A DNA stretch of 64,000 nt from Aricia agestis (GCF_905147365.1 NC_056428.1:14290001-14354000), one strand, 5' to 3'. Shown: positions 21,505 to 33,688, counted from the first letter of the stretch. The notes: generated by a model from the sequence alone, not told the origin. Numbers and translations are program-made.

Positions 21505-21649
21505 CTGGAGCCACCAGCGCCAGCCAGGGACAGCAAGCTGGAGCAGCGAGAGCAGACGGAGGGTGCGCGCAGGCGATTGTGAGCGCGCATCGGCTCGGGG
21601 GCTCGCTCGCGTTCCGTCAGCGCCAGAACGGTGGAGCACTTCCGAAGAC
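21505..21649 (-). CDS. RNF144: RNF144-like internal exon
   Basis: A 145-nt exon with a strong pyrimidine-rich acceptor (TTTCCTCCCCCAG before 21649) and donor CTCCAG|GTAACC after 21505. It enters in phase 1, matching the exit phase of 23231-23378, and leaves in phase 2, matching entry to 18991-19120. It encodes a basic then cysteine/serine-containing stretch (ERERAPEPMRAHNRLRAPS, then VCSRCSSLLSLAGAGGS). No domain is recognised. It precedes the RING1 exon, so it belongs to the long, probably disordered N-terminal region of arthropod RNF144 homologues. The exon is GC-rich against AT-rich introns. Confidence 0.8.
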
Positions 21650-21659
21650 CTGGGGGAGG

Positions 21660-23230
21660 AAATACATTTATTTATTTAACAATTCAATATTTTTTATTAA
21701 AAGTTAGTATACAATAAATACTTATTATACTTTTGAACGTCGAAAATACAGTGGTGCCTACCACCGGTTCTGGAACTAACCCAGTGAGAATAACCGGCGT
21801 AAGAAAGTCTCACAGGATACACTTCAAACCATACATTTTTGACATAAGCCCCATACATTATATGTCAAACTCTTCATTAAATTGAAGGATAATCATAATT
21901 TAACGTCAGAGGAGTATGGCGCGGCGGTAAGAAAGGTAAAAGTTAAACAAACACAGAGAGGTAAAAGTAGATGCAACAAGCCTTTCCAAGAGATTTGTTA
22001 CAAACTCAATCGTTATTTTCCACCTGCCCCGACGTTATGAGGTTATCAGTGTGTATAGTTCACAGACAGACACATTCAACAAACATACACAGACATCTGA
22101 CATTGTGGTTTATTTAATTTTGTACAAATGCGAAGGAATGCGCATACCACAGCGCTCACCGAGCCAAAGAAAACAATGTTTTAATCTTGATTTAATATAA
22201 TCCAAATGTTTTGATATTTCAAGGTTGCGATGACTAATGCTTGAATAAACACTTCACCTTACCAACGTAAAAAAGGATTAGATATAAGCGATGTTTAGAA
22301 TTAGATTTAATCAGGCTAAGTCCTTATTAATTTTGATATTACTGTTTAGTGTTTACATAAAACTTAAAAGGCGTTTTCTTTGGCAGGGAGTATTTCCCTA
22401 GTAAAGACCTGCAAGAATTGAGATCGGTATTCGATCTTGTATTGCAATCTCTAACGCAAACACTTAAATACATTATATAAAAAAGTATTTTAACATAAAA
22501 TCAAGTTTCCAGTTTTGTCTCATTGTTCTATTCTCAATATGGCGGGTATCGCTTACTATTCGTGACTACACATCATTTGTCATATCATTCCCATAATTAG
22601 AGGCGTATATGACGTCTAGTAATGAATGATGATACATATTGTTATCATGCACTCCGCGATATAGAAATGAGATATAATTTAGTGATGCAACACGCATTGT
22701 ATAAGTGTAATGATGGCCATAAGCATCTTATTACCCGGACAATCTCGAAGAAACTGACCATTATGGATGATGCTGGGAAGGTTGAGTATCATTATAAGAT
22801 CAAAGATTTTATGGCTTAATGTGGTCATATGCTCCGTTGCTGACCTGTGCATTATTATCTTTCTCCCTACAACATCTGCAACAGCACTATTAGACCAGAG
22901 AATAGGGATAGTGCTTATTACTATTATTTACCATAAACGGATTGCCAGTTGCCTATTCGTGTAACTTGTGTTAAGTTAGTCCCTGGTCCTGGTCCCTGAG
23001 TCCTGACTCAATGCTTATACAATGAACCATCAGGGCTGAGTTTGCCACAGCTGAAAGTGAGTTTTGCAAGGTAAAAGACGATTTTTTTCTAAATGATCCA
23101 AACAACCTGACTGCACTCATAACGTATTTTTGTGGGATGATACACAAATGCTCAACAGCTTTCATATTCGGTATCTGGTATTTAACAACAGTACCCTAAC
23201 GATTTTCCTCTTTTCCTCATCTGTGTTTAC
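21660..23230. other. RNF144-like intron, unassigned
   Basis: AT-rich. No exon with matching phase on the minus strand and no complete element with clear ends. Confidence 0.45.
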
Positions 23231-23378
23231 CTTCTAGTAGAGGCTGCGGCTGCGACAGCACGGAGTCGCGGGAGGCGGCGCGGCGCACGGGGCGAGCTGG
23301 TCTCGCCAGGGACTTGAGCCCGCCGCTGAGGATCAGCTCCAGAGCCCGCCGCCCGCCGGGGCCCGTGCCCGCTCCCAC
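23231..23378 (-). CDS. RNF144: RNF144-like internal exon, first shared exon
   Basis: A 148-nt exon: acceptor TTGTCCCCAG before 23378 and donor GAAG|GTAAAC after 23231; phase 0 in, phase 1 out. It encodes VGAGTGPGGRRALELILSGG followed by LKSLARPARPVRRAASRDS and QPQPLLE. Its entry phase fits both the long upstream exon (40557-41304) and the alternative first exon (31447-31467), so it is the likely point where two transcripts join. The arginine-rich RRAASRDS resembles a basophilic-kinase phosphorylation site; that is inference. No folded domain is recognised. Confidence 0.8.
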
Positions 23379-23593
23379 CTGGGGACAACAAGATAAACAG
23401 ATTAGAAATTTTTTTGTGCTTCGATTAAGTATTCCAACTTTGTGCATGTGCCTGAAGTTCCGAACGTTCAAGTGAACGAATTAGCTACAAAACAAAAACA
23501 AATTATCTTGAGTATCAAAATATAATATGTATCATAGTGAGATAAGGGGACACTTTTAGAGGGTGCAAATGTTATTTCTATTTCAAAAAATAG

Positions 23594-24466
23594 TCACCCC
23601 TAAAACTTTCCCTTAAAATTCAAAGTCGATTTTCTCCCACACCACAGTGATTGAAAATTCTAAAAAAAATCATGCTAGTATACTTATAGATCCTACATAC
23701 GATGGTAATATTTTCAACTTGCGGACTCACCCCTAAAACTTACCCTTAAAATTCAAAGTCGATTTTCTCCCACACCACAGTGATTGAAAATTCTAAAAAA
23801 ATACATGCTAGTATACTTATAGATCCTACATACGATGGTAATATTTTCAACTTGCGGACTCACCCCTAAAACTTACCCTTAAAATTCAAAGTCGATTTTC
23901 TCCCATACCAGTGATTGAAAATTCTATAAAAATTCATGCTACTAAACTTATAGATTCTACATACCATGGTAATATTTTCAACTTGCGGACTCACCCCTAA
24001 AACTTACCCTTAAAATTCAAAATCGAATTTCTCCCATACCGCAGTGATTGAAAATTCTAAAAAAATTCATGCTAGTATACTTATAGATCCTACACACGAT
24101 GGTAATATTTTAAACTTGCGGACTCATCCCTAAAACCCACCCTTAAAATTCAAAGTCGATTTTCTCCCACACCACAGTGATTGAAAATTCTAAAAAAATT
24201 CATGCTAGTATACTTATAGATCCTACATACGATGGTAATATTTTCAACTTGCGGACTCACCCCTAAAACTTAACCTTAAAATTCAAAGTCGATTTTCTCC
24301 CATACCACAGTGATTGAAAATTCTAAAAAAATTCATGCTACTCGTAGTATATTTTAAGATCCTACACACGATGGTAATATTTTAAACTTGCGGACTCATG
24401 CCTAAAACCCACCCTTAAAATTCAAAGTCGATTTTCTCCCACACCACAGTGATTGAAAATTCTGAA
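23594..24466. repeat. Satellite array, ~133-bp unit, 6-7 copies
   Basis: Units start near 23594, 23727, 23860, 23991, 24124, 24257 and 24396, giving steps of 133, 133, 131, 133, 133 and 139. Each holds CCTTAAAATTCAAAGTCGAT, CAGTGATTGAAAATTCTAAA, TATAGATCCTAC and GATGGTAATATTTT. Units are very similar, so the array is young or homogenised. It lies 216 bp upstream (minus strand) of the exon at 23231-23378. Confidence 0.9.
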
Positions 24467-25639
24467 AGAAATGCATCATCATAAACGTTAACAGATCGTT
24501 TAGGCTTTAATTTATGGAGCGTTGTGCACAGTGGCCAGTTCATAAATCTAATCCATCACCACCGTCCACCAACCACCGCGCTGTAACTTTTCAGGTTTTC
24601 AACTCAACCTTTTTGCAGATTTTCCTGGTTATCGAAGTCACTGGCATCATTATACAACAAACATTGTTACCAACAGCCCGATCTTGTGTGCGCAAATCGC
24701 AATACAAATTAGTATGGTCAGCATGCTCCAAGTAGTCTGCAAAGAATCCAAATGCGATGTTTGTGTGGTTTCGAAAATTTATACACACCGTACATGCTTC
24801 AAAGATCTCTAGATCTATGTACCCACGATATGTGGCAAGCAGGACAGAATTTTAATTGTTTTACATTAGGTATCTTTAAATAAAATCATCTAATAGGAAC
24901 CTTGCCCTTGGTACAAAAATTTGTACATTACATACATTATATTTTATGCATAGGTTACTTTTTATTGAACGAATAAGTTTTTAATCGTATATCTCCAAAA
25001 GCGTTTTAAATGTTAATATGTAAATAACAAAATTAAAGCCATGGCTGTGGGCTACAGCCTACAGGCTATAGAATATAGATAGAGTATAGCGGATAGCCTA
25101 TTTATAACTTAAGGCTCTGATATCTTCAAACATACAATAACTTAAGCCTCTGCTAACTTTAAACTACTCAACTATTATTTTAACGACAGTCTACCTTCAT
25201 TTAATTCTCTGACTCAGTCCCCTGATTTTCCTGTTGCCTATTCCACAAGCATCCACATCGTAACTTCATACAGTGCGTCTTGGTTAACCAATTTGTTTAC
25301 TACTTAGTATTCCAGTGTGGAGTATGCCTTAAAACCCAATTACAGTCATCCAACGCACATCACATACTAATAACACTAAATCTTGCTCAAACAAATGGGC
25401 CCATGTATTGCGGACTCGTCCTTCAGTCGAACAAATACTTTTAACCTATTTCTGTGAAAGGTCAGAGTTACTCACTCTTAATGACTCTTTATCTTGATGA
25501 CCTATAAACTTATCCAGGACCAACTGAATAATATGATTTTAATAAAGCTGTTACAGTTTTAAAATTGTCGGTTTTCGATTAACTATACCTATCAGATCAG
25601 CCAGACTTCACGTCGCGATACTGGAGATGGTTATCTTCC
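24467..25639. other. RNF144-like intron, unassigned
   Basis: No exon or complete element is seen. The AT content is high throughout. Confidence 0.4.
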
Positions 25640-25979
25640 AGTCTAGATCCTACCGAATAGCACAGATCTTCTTCTACTGTCTTAAAATTCAAAACAGATA
25701 CAGGAAAATGGCAAGCGGAAATAATCCCATGTCATGTTGGATGGAACGTCTCGGGTCTTCTATATGTCAGAGGTAAGAGACATAAACTCAACGCTGCTGC
25801 TCTTGACTTTAAGTTGGACTTATATTTTGCAGACCAGTTCGTAGACTCCATTAAGGACAGGTCACCTGCCACCTGCATACTCACGTGCTTCGATCACAGG
25901 CATCACGTTTGTCAACCATCAAATGTTATAAATAACATGGTAATGATGAATTCGCTAATGATAATAACAAAGTACAATA

Positions 25980-26421
25980 GCCGAGAAACTTACTAAATAT
26001 ATAGAACTCAAGGATGAAATAGCCCGCCTCTGGAATCTGCAAAAAGTAACTATAGTTCCCATAGTCCTATCGACCACAGGTGTCATCCCTAAACAACTAC
26101 ATAACTCTCTAAATACCCTCCAATTACCCCTAAACTTAGTATATTTATTGCAAAAAGCAGTAATCTTAAATACTTGCCGCATTGTAAGAAAATTCTTACA
26201 GACTGATGATGAAGCTACTACTCTACATACATCTCAATCAAACCTATATACTCATACATCATACAATATGTTAGAAACCGATCATACCAACCCTCAGCAT
26301 CATACCAACAGCTAAACACAAATTACTTACCTGGTGTGTACTTGGCTTCGGCCCGTACATATCACTTTACCGGTGAAAGCCGAGAAAATCAAAATAAAAT
26401 ATAATAATAATAATAATAATT
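25980..26421 (+). mobile_element. LINE 3' end with (AAT)n tail
   Basis: One frame from about 25995 encodes YIELKDEIARLWNLQKVTI, PIVLSTTGVIPKQLHNSL and QKAVILNTCRIVRKFLQ, a C-terminal block I know from non-LTR retrotransposon polyproteins of moths. Further 3' traces (near 26335-26395) lead into (TAATAA)n at about 26399-26420. Upstream sequence from 25640 may belong to it but is too decayed to call. 5'-truncated and inactive. Confidence 0.65.
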
Positions 26422-26580
26422 CTTTATTGCATTAAAATATTACAAAGCATAACTTATTACTAGTGGACTCCACACTAGGTCTGGCCTGTCTCGTGGTCAT
26501 GATCACCCACAGTTTAGGTTCTTTACGTCAGACGAAAGTTCACTAGCTCTATTTGTTCTGTTTTAATCAAAGGCGTAACA

Positions 26581-26779
26581 CTAGATGGCGACAAAATTCG
26601 TTGATCGCGCGGAAACCATAATTTTTGAATTTTGTGGGATAAAAGTATCCTATGTCCTTCCCCAGGTCTCAAAGTATTGCCATACCCAGCAAATCGGTTC
26701 AGCGGTTTAGAAGTGAAGAGGTAACAGACAGACAGACATAATATACTTTCGCATTTATAATATTATAAGAAGTGTGGAT
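26581..26779 (-). mobile_element. Helitron, ~200 bp
   Basis: CTAG at 26581-26584 is the 3' end on the minus strand. The body has CCTATGTCCTTCCCCAGG, a GACAGACAGACA tract and TTTCGCATTTATAATATTAT at the 5' end. Non-autonomous. Confidence 0.7.
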
Positions 26780-26941
26780 ATAGTTTTTGCTTGGAACGGG
26801 GACGCCAGAAGAGATGAAATTCTTCTGGACTGGATGTTGCCCCCAACTTCTTTCGCGTAGAAAGTTATAAGCGCGGTAATTTTTCTAAAAATCTTCCCCA
26901 TTATGAAGTTTCAATACATAGGCAAATAGGCTCGTGTCTAA

Positions 26942-27075
26942 ACACACTAGGCCGAAGTTACGCGGCGGAAATTCCGCATGATTACGCCCGCAATGTATTT
27001 TAAATTACCGATGACACACTATTCCGTCGCATTCCGTTCGTATATTGTATGCGTCGTAACTTCGGCCTAGTGTGT
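26942..27075. mobile_element. Palindromic MITE
   Basis: Ends ACACACTAGGCCGAAGTTAC and the exact complement GTAACTTCGGCCTAGTGTGT; a second inverted motif (CGGAAT/ATTCCG) lies inside. About 134 bp. No certain target duplication. Confidence 0.75.
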
Positions 27076-27086
27076 GTGTACACTAA

Positions 27087-27183
27087 GAGCTCGTTCAGAC
27101 GTGACGTTTTCTGCGCGCGCGGATTCAGCTCGTGTGTTTTCCCAAATGCTACGGTAGAAAACACGAACGTCTGAAAGCGCCGT
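27087..27183. mobile_element. Harbinger-type MITE, TAA duplication
   Basis: 97 bp, flanked by TAA (27084-27086 and 27184-27186). The left end GAGCTCGTTCAGACGTGACG pairs imperfectly with the right end (complement GGCGCTTTCAGACGTTCGTG). It sits 12 bp from the previous MITE. Confidence 0.65.
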
Positions 27184-27782
27184 TAAGAATCAACACAAAT
27201 TTGGATATTGATTTAAATCAAATTGGTGGCAACAAGAGCTGACACTGTCAGCAACCAATTTGCGCCTTCTGACCACCGTGGTTAAACCTACTGGTACCCC
27301 AGCAGGCTTAAGGCCAGTTTCTACGTTCATGACCTCTTCCCCGGTTTCAAACCCGCAACCTCGCGATGTATAATGTCACATATCACAATAAAGAATAAAC
27401 AGCGACATGTTATTTCTGTGTTGGCGGCGCGCCTGCCCCACTGTCACACTCGCACGTCACATTTTTATTGCAACTCAGATAAACAAACTTATGAATCTTA
27501 TGATAATTCGGATCGAACGTTCCAACAAGAGATTATTGAGGTAAATAAATAAATAAAAATAATAAAAATACGCTCCAAACTAAACTTCTTTTCTTCAAAG
27601 TGTGTTATAACTAGTTCAAAAGTATATCTAGTTTGTGCGTTAGGGGGCGACTATAAATTACGCGAGGTGTTTATTAGGTGTTTAATAAGGGGGAGGGAGT
27701 CGAGTCAAATCTCATCTAATCTTACGTTGGAGAGAGGGTCTCGGCAAATCTCACGTATTTTTTTTTCTCATTATTACAAAAA

Positions 27783-28272
27783 AATCGGCCAAGTGCGAGT
27801 TGCACTCGCGCACGAAGGGACGCAACGGAAACCGTTATAGAGCAATATAAGTAAAAAAATGTATGGGAGCCCCCCTTAATTATTTATTTTATTAAAATTT
27901 TATTATTTATTATTAAAGTACAAATATAATTAAGAATATTGTGAGTATTTCAAGTGCCTACCTGCTACCATTATTGATTTCGGGCAAAAAAGGCCAATAA
28001 AATCACGTTTGTTGTATGGGAGCCCCACTTAATTATATATTTTATTTTGTTTTTAGTATTTGTTGTTATAGCGGCAACAGATACACACAATCTGTGAAAT
28101 TTTCAGAAGTCTAGCTATAGCGGTTCTTGAGATACAGCCTGGAGACAGACAGACGGACGGACAGACGGACAGACAGACATCGAAGTCTTAGCACAGAATA
28201 GATAATAGTTGGTCTTAGTAATAGGGTCCCGTTTTTATGGTTCCGTAGTTACCCTTTGGGTACGGAACCCTA
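27783..28272 (+). mobile_element. Repeat A, full-length copy
   Basis: From TCGGCCAAGTGCGAGTTGC to GGGTACGGAACCCTAAAA, uninterrupted apart from a ~25-bp local duplication near 28186-28225. It is the best reference for the family in this window. Confidence 0.8.
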
Positions 28273-28738
28273 AAAATATCCTATTTTGGTACATTGCATC
28301 TAGATTGTACATATGCTTAAGATTTAATCCTAAGCGTAATCGTACGATTAAGATCATTCTCTAATCCGTTCGAAAGAAAATAATTTCATTCATACTTTGA
28401 CGTTAATACATCTACTGATCTACTTTAAATAATGTAAATTATTATTATTAAAATAATGACCATTAAAAACTTGTATTATTCAAACTGGTTCCCAACATCT
28501 GAGATTCCCATGAAAACTCAACCTTTGGAACGGAATTTTAAGACAAACACTGAAATTGTATAAAATTTTGCTATTTGCATGATTTTTCACAAGCAAGATA
28601 ATAATAATTAATTAATCAGGTTTTACATCTTTTAAGGATGGAAACACCTTATCGATATTTTTCCACGGTAATCTGCCTATGGACTCTAATTTTTTGTCGT
28701 AGATGCGATGCAATTCAAATCCGAACTTTATTTATATA

Positions 28739-28800
28739 CTAGACGTTCCACGCGGCTTCGCGAAAGTAAGGAGGAGTCCTGACAAACGTTTTACATTTTC
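28739..28800 (-). mobile_element. Helitron 3'-end fragment
   Basis: CTAGACGTTCCACGCGGCTT then CGCG is the minus-strand terminus of the family at 12415-12755. The rest is absent. Confidence 0.55.
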
Positions 28801-28821
28801 CTAGTCACTCACTGACTGGGT

Positions 28822-28893
28822 GTTTACACACGCGCGGTGCGGCGGCGGCGATACCGTGCCGCTGCCGATGCCGCTGCGGCGCCGTGTGTAAAC
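28822..28893. repeat. GC-rich palindrome, MITE-like
   Basis: GTTTACACACG and its complement enclose a GGCGGCGGCG...GCCGCTGC centre, so nearly the whole 72 bp can fold back. Very GC-rich in an AT-rich region. Open frames through it are by-products. Confidence 0.65.
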
Positions 28894-29496
28894 AACCTGA
28901 GAGAGCTAAGAAAAAGCATTGTATTCTTCTGTTTAGCCCTTGAGCTCTCTCCTACTACTGACACTGACATTACAATTGCGTATCATATTGACATAATAAT
29001 AATATTATTATTTTATTCCCACTCTCAAAGCGTTTTCGATTATCGTCAATTGCAGAGTAACTTCAAAGTTAAAATAACGTTTTAGGCCTTTTTAGGATTA
29101 AGGATTTATTTCAAAAAATGGTACAATAACGTTCTTATTAGTAGTATTTACTTGGCCCCAAAGTTTGCCCCATAAGTGTTGACAATATTCGAGCTTATCT
29201 TCACAACAATGTTATGTAAGCCAATAAAATCCGCAAACATGGCGCTAAGAAGCCGTGTGACTCAGCGCGCATAAATTAAACAAGGTGCGTTTTCACCTTT
29301 TTTGCGGTTACCCACGTGGGTGCTTTGTCTAGTCATAAATAATTCTAAATTCGAAAGTAAGTTAACTAAACGAACCTACTTTGGATCGCATTCTGATATT
29401 TTGGCGTCAATCGTCATAAGATTTTTTTTAGGACTAGACGTGAAAACTTAGGAACACTATAGTCACAACATTTCATACAAAATTAATAGTTTTTCA

Positions 29497-29955
29497 AGGT
29501 TCCGTACCCAAAAGGTAAAAACGGCACCCTGTTACTGAGACTTTAATGCCTGTCCAGTGACCGTCTGTCTTTCTGTCTATCCGTCTCCAGGCTGTATCTC
29601 AAGAGTAACTGTAGCTAGACTTCTGAAATTTTCACAGATCGTGTACCTATGTATGTAGCCGCTATAACAACAAATACTAAAAACAAAACACATTAAATCT
29701 TTAAGGGGCTCCCATACAACAAACTTAATTTTTTTGCTATTTTTTTGCTCGATACCAATAATGGCAATAAGTAGTCACTTGAAATGTTCACAAAATACTC
29801 AGTTGTTGTATTTATACTTTAATAATTAATAATAAAATTTAAACAAAATAAATAATTAAGGGGGGCTCCCAATCCCATCCAAAAAACACATTTTATACCT
29901 ATTTTTGCTCTATAATGGTACGTGCGCGAGTCCAACTCGCACTTGGCCGATTTTA
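29497..29955 (-). mobile_element. Repeat A, full-length copy
   Basis: Plus strand reads GGTTCCGTACCCAAAAGG at the left and GAGTCCAACTCGCACTTGGC CGA at the right, which is the complete element in reverse. It lies 1.2 kb from the forward copy at 27783-28272, so the two form an inverted pair. Confidence 0.8.
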
Positions 29956-30204
29956 TTTAACTGGATTTGAATAACTGTGTTTGAGAAAGCCAAAATAATA
30001 GTGATGACTGATGAAACAAAGTTATCGATAAGCTGTTGACCTTTGCAGAATAACACAATGTTTTTAATTCGATCACGCCCAATCAAAAATCGATTATCAC
30101 GACACAGAACGTACCCAAGGTTGATTTGGTTTCACTTTGATCTTCTAAATTGCTTGTTAATAATGCGGTGCTAAAAAGCTTTTCGAAAAATATGACCGTA
30201 CAAA

Positions 30205-30302
30205 ACGATGGAGTAATCGTTGAACATACACAAATAAAAATAAAAAAAATATATATCCACAGCCGAACATATAACCTCCTCCTTTTTGGAAGTCGGTTAA
30301 AA
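30205..30302 (-). mobile_element. Repeat E, 5' fragment
   Basis: Minus strand reads TTTTTAACCGACTTCCAAAA through ATGTTCGGCTGTGGATAT to TGTTCAACGATTACTCC, then stops. Confidence 0.65.
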
Positions 30303-31440
30303 ATGCAGCTTGTTCTAGGGATACATCTTGAGGTTACTGGCATCGAAATAACTAGTCTTTATTTCTTTAACCTTTGGATGTGACATTTAGATTAAAGCCA
30401 ATATTATGCTATCGCCTCGCGCTGGCTGCATATTATATACAAATTATATTTTGTAACACTATCAAAATAAGCATCCTCTTTTCTTAGCCATTGTGGTATT
30501 AAGACTGCGTAGCCCTTTTAGATTCATGCAAGGTTCAAATATAATCATATCATTGATGATATTCCTATGTTAACAATGTTTCAAAATCTGATCTTTAAAT
30601 CGGAATATTATTTAGATAATAATATTCTTATTACAAGTATGCACTAATTTAAAGATATAAATCATGAATTCGGTACTATTATTGACAATAGGTAGATAAC
30701 TGATAATATGTTATCTAAAATATATAAGTATATTTTTAAATTTTGTGGGATTTGGTTTTTTAAAACATTACATTTATTGGAATTTATATAAATCTGATTT
30801 GTAAGCTTCATAAATTAATGTTATTGGTCATTACACCGATAAAATACAAAACGAACAACAAACATATTTGACATTAAAGAAGAAAACAGAAGCCCACACT
30901 TTTTATGTATCAATGGAGAAGTAACATCTAAATAACTTCAGAATCAACAGAATTTCGTCCGTTGAAACAGTAAATGTAAAGGAATCAAATACACAATAGA
31001 TTTTTAGCTGTATTAATTGCGAATCAACTAACATTGGCGAGTCAAGAGCTGCTTGACAATCACTGGGTGAGAGGTTATCATACCATCGCAACATACTTAC
31101 CAGTATTAATAAAATAAAAATACAGTCTCTCTCTCTTTACAGTGATAAATTGATAATATAAGTTGAAGGAAGTTTGATGTAAACGCTTTATATAGGATCA
31201 CAAGTCACAAAACCTGTCATTGTGTTATTTCTATAGAAATTACATTTATGTACTTACATAGAAATACATAATACCACGACAGCACAATTAAAAATCTAAA
31301 ATATCATAAACTAATCACACTAATCACGATGCCAAGGTTTCTCGTTAATTTCCTATAACTAAAAGCTAACTTCACTTATCTAACTAGGTTTAGAGCACAG
31401 CTTAATAACCTCAAATCTCGAGGGTAGGTCGACAAAATTG
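30303..31440. other. Large RNF144-like intron, unassigned
   Basis: Downstream of the internal first exon. AT-rich, with no additional exon recognised. Confidence 0.4.
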
Positions 31441-31446
31441 GCTTAC

Positions 31447-31467
31447 CCGTCGCCTCTCGCTCGGCAT
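31447..31467 (-). CDS. RNF144: RNF144-like alternative first coding exon
   Basis: On the minus strand an ATG at 31467 opens seven codons (MPSERRR) that run into a strong donor, CGG|GTAAGC, in phase 0. The frame has a stop (TGA) six to seven codons upstream, so this is the first possible start. Splicing to the next shared exon (acceptor before 23378, phase 0) would give a protein starting MPSERRR then VGAGTGPGG and lacking everything encoded at 40557-41304. The upstream CpG-rich stretch to about 31600 reads like a 5'UTR. I infer an internal promoter. No transcript evidence is available. Confidence 0.55.
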
Positions 31468-31900
31468 ATCGATACTATCGACAAATCAATATTATCGACA
31501 AGTCCGAATCACCGCACTTCACTACACCACACACGCGTACGGCGTCCGCGCGCGCCGAGCGAACATCGCAAAGTGTCATCGACACAACTTCCCGATAACA
31601 CAAAAACTCCGGGATTCCGTAAACAATCCGATTATTTCGACCCGACCTCACTTTTCGACTTCCTTAAACACCACAATAAGGGAAAAAAGAACTAATTACA
31701 TCAAAACGCAACGAATTCCAGTTAATTGATTAAATCGATTCGTTTCGTCGATCATTCTCATCGATTTCTGATAAGTGATAGCCATGCCTATGCTCGGATC
31801 ATAAAACTTTCATCTTATCGATTTGCGTCATCCTGATTCCCGAAATATCGATAAGATAGTGTAGTTCGTTTATCGATACTCGGAAATAGCAGTTTCGATT
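31468..31900 (-). promoter_or_regulatory. Candidate internal promoter with DRE motifs
   Basis: The palindromic DRE motif TATCGATA occurs at 31467-31474, 31846-31853 and 31871-31878, with further ATCGAT and TATCGA sites between. In Drosophila this motif binds DREF and BEAF-32 at housekeeping promoters. The stretch 31510-31580 is CpG-rich (ACGCGTACGGCGTCCGCGCG) in otherwise AT-rich DNA. Together with the ATG and donor just downstream on the minus strand, this fits a broad insect promoter. The exact start site cannot be read. Confidence 0.5.
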
Positions 31901-33186
31901 TCCTAAAAGACCGCAGCATAACAAACTTATCGAATTGTGTCACTGATATTATTTAACTTTGTTAAGATCTAGGTCTAGATAAGTATTTCTATACAAATAA
32001 AATACTTTTGTAGAAATGCATTTCAAATTTCACTTGCCTCGGTTTTGGTTAAGATAAATATTGGGAATACTTTCTCTTTTTATACCAGTGATGTCATCGT
32101 TGGACATAAGATACCATCTCAAACAAACGTAGTTAATCATAATAATCAATGTAACAATCGATATTTGGAATCGTGTCAAATCTCTCTCGAGACCTTGGTA
32201 TTATGTACTCGATTATCCAAACATTCAATAATGCAGAATTATTTTTCAGATAAATATCTTATTGACTAAAAAAAATATTGCATATTGAATACTTCTTTAG
32301 TCTGTAAGAAGCCTTAGGTTTGATTTGATTTTGATTTTTAAAGATTTAACTCTGTATCAACAGTCAACAGAAAATACAGCTAAATCAGACTTTCTGGATG
32401 GTTAAAATTTTACTTCTTCTTGTTTTTAAAATAGCTCCTTAGTGAATCGCCAATGTCAGAGTGCGTAAAATTTCCGCGTTAAAACTTTTCAAATTTAAAA
32501 AGTAAAAACGTCAAAATATCGACATGACAACTTTATAAATTGTTTTTTAAATGCCAAACGTCAAAATGCTTACCATACGCAATAAAGTTCATGTTTATTA
32601 AAGTTCTATGAAATTTGATTTCATTAAAGTTAAAGATTGTACATCTGAACCTTAGCTACGGTTGCAAACCGTTATTTTAATTATACTGTCACTTTCGATT
32701 GCGCAGTTCATTGCAATGTTTTGTCAATTCGTTGCATGCGCTTTGACAAGTCACTTACAGCTACCGAAAATTACAATAACATTAACACATACATTTCAAA
32801 ATATAAACGATTAAAAATTGCATTGCATTTGCTGAAAGTTAAATTTTATGTATTAAAAACCCATTGACATTTTGCTGTCACAAGACATTACAATAGTCTG
32901 CCCTGTTAAATACAATTTAAAATATTACGTGTAATGTCTAATGTGCCCCAATAATTTCAACCTTGCTATTTTACGGACCGCAGTTTTAAAGGTTTTTACC
33001 TACTACCCCCTAACTTAGCTCTAAGTACTAAGGTGACAATTAGAAACGATGGTTCACTACCTTAAAACTTAAGGTTTGAAGATACAAAGTTGTGCAAAAG
33101 AAAGAGCCTAGTTAAAAACAAAATGTTCGTACGAACGCATCCTTACTTTCGAAATCATTGTGCAGTTTGTTAAGTAAAATATCCAA
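31901..33186. other. RNF144-like intron, unassigned
   Basis: No exon or full element is seen. Confidence 0.4.
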
Positions 33187-33377
33187 TCCATACTTATATT
33201 ATAAATAAGAAAGTGTGTCTGTCTGTCTGTTACCTCTTAACGCCCAAACCGCTGCACAGATTTTGCTGAAATGAATTGTACTTCTCGGGTTAGGGTAGGT
33301 TGTTAGTCTCGGGAAAGGACATATTACGGTTCTGCGCGATAAACAAATTTTGGCGCAACCGAGTTGCGGGCATCTAG
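33187..33377 (+). mobile_element. Helitron, 191 bp
   Basis: Starts TCCATACTTATATTATAAAT, has a GTCTGTCTGTCTG tract, and ends with the hairpin GGCGCAACCGAGTTGCGGGC and ATCTAG. Confidence 0.75.
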
Positions 33378-33688
33378 CATCGTAATTTCTACGACAGTTC
33401 GGCTGGTAGGTACCCCGTTAGTTCGCTACTGAGTACTGACGCTATCAGCAACATACGGGGTCACGAGGACGCGGTCGTGATACATTGACACGCTGCGCTA
33501 GTGTCTACCAATTAGTGTCATTACACCCATCCGATCTGCAGGATTCACTAAGTTAATCGAACCGCAACAAAAAGGCCTTTCCTGTCCTTATCCACCAAAA
33601 CAACTCCCTACTATCTGCATCAGGATGTGCAATGATCATGGCAATTAATTTTCTTGGTACTGGTATTGTTGCGTTAGAATATCCAATA

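Noticed and set aside
23594..24466. CRISPR-like array of regular repeats
   Set aside because: The whole 133-bp unit repeats with no unique spacers, in an insect intron; it is a satellite.
31438..31695. 85-codon plus-strand frame over the DRE-rich region
   Set aside because: Composition and the splice donor on the opposite strand fit a minus-strand 5'UTR and first exon better; no domain seen.
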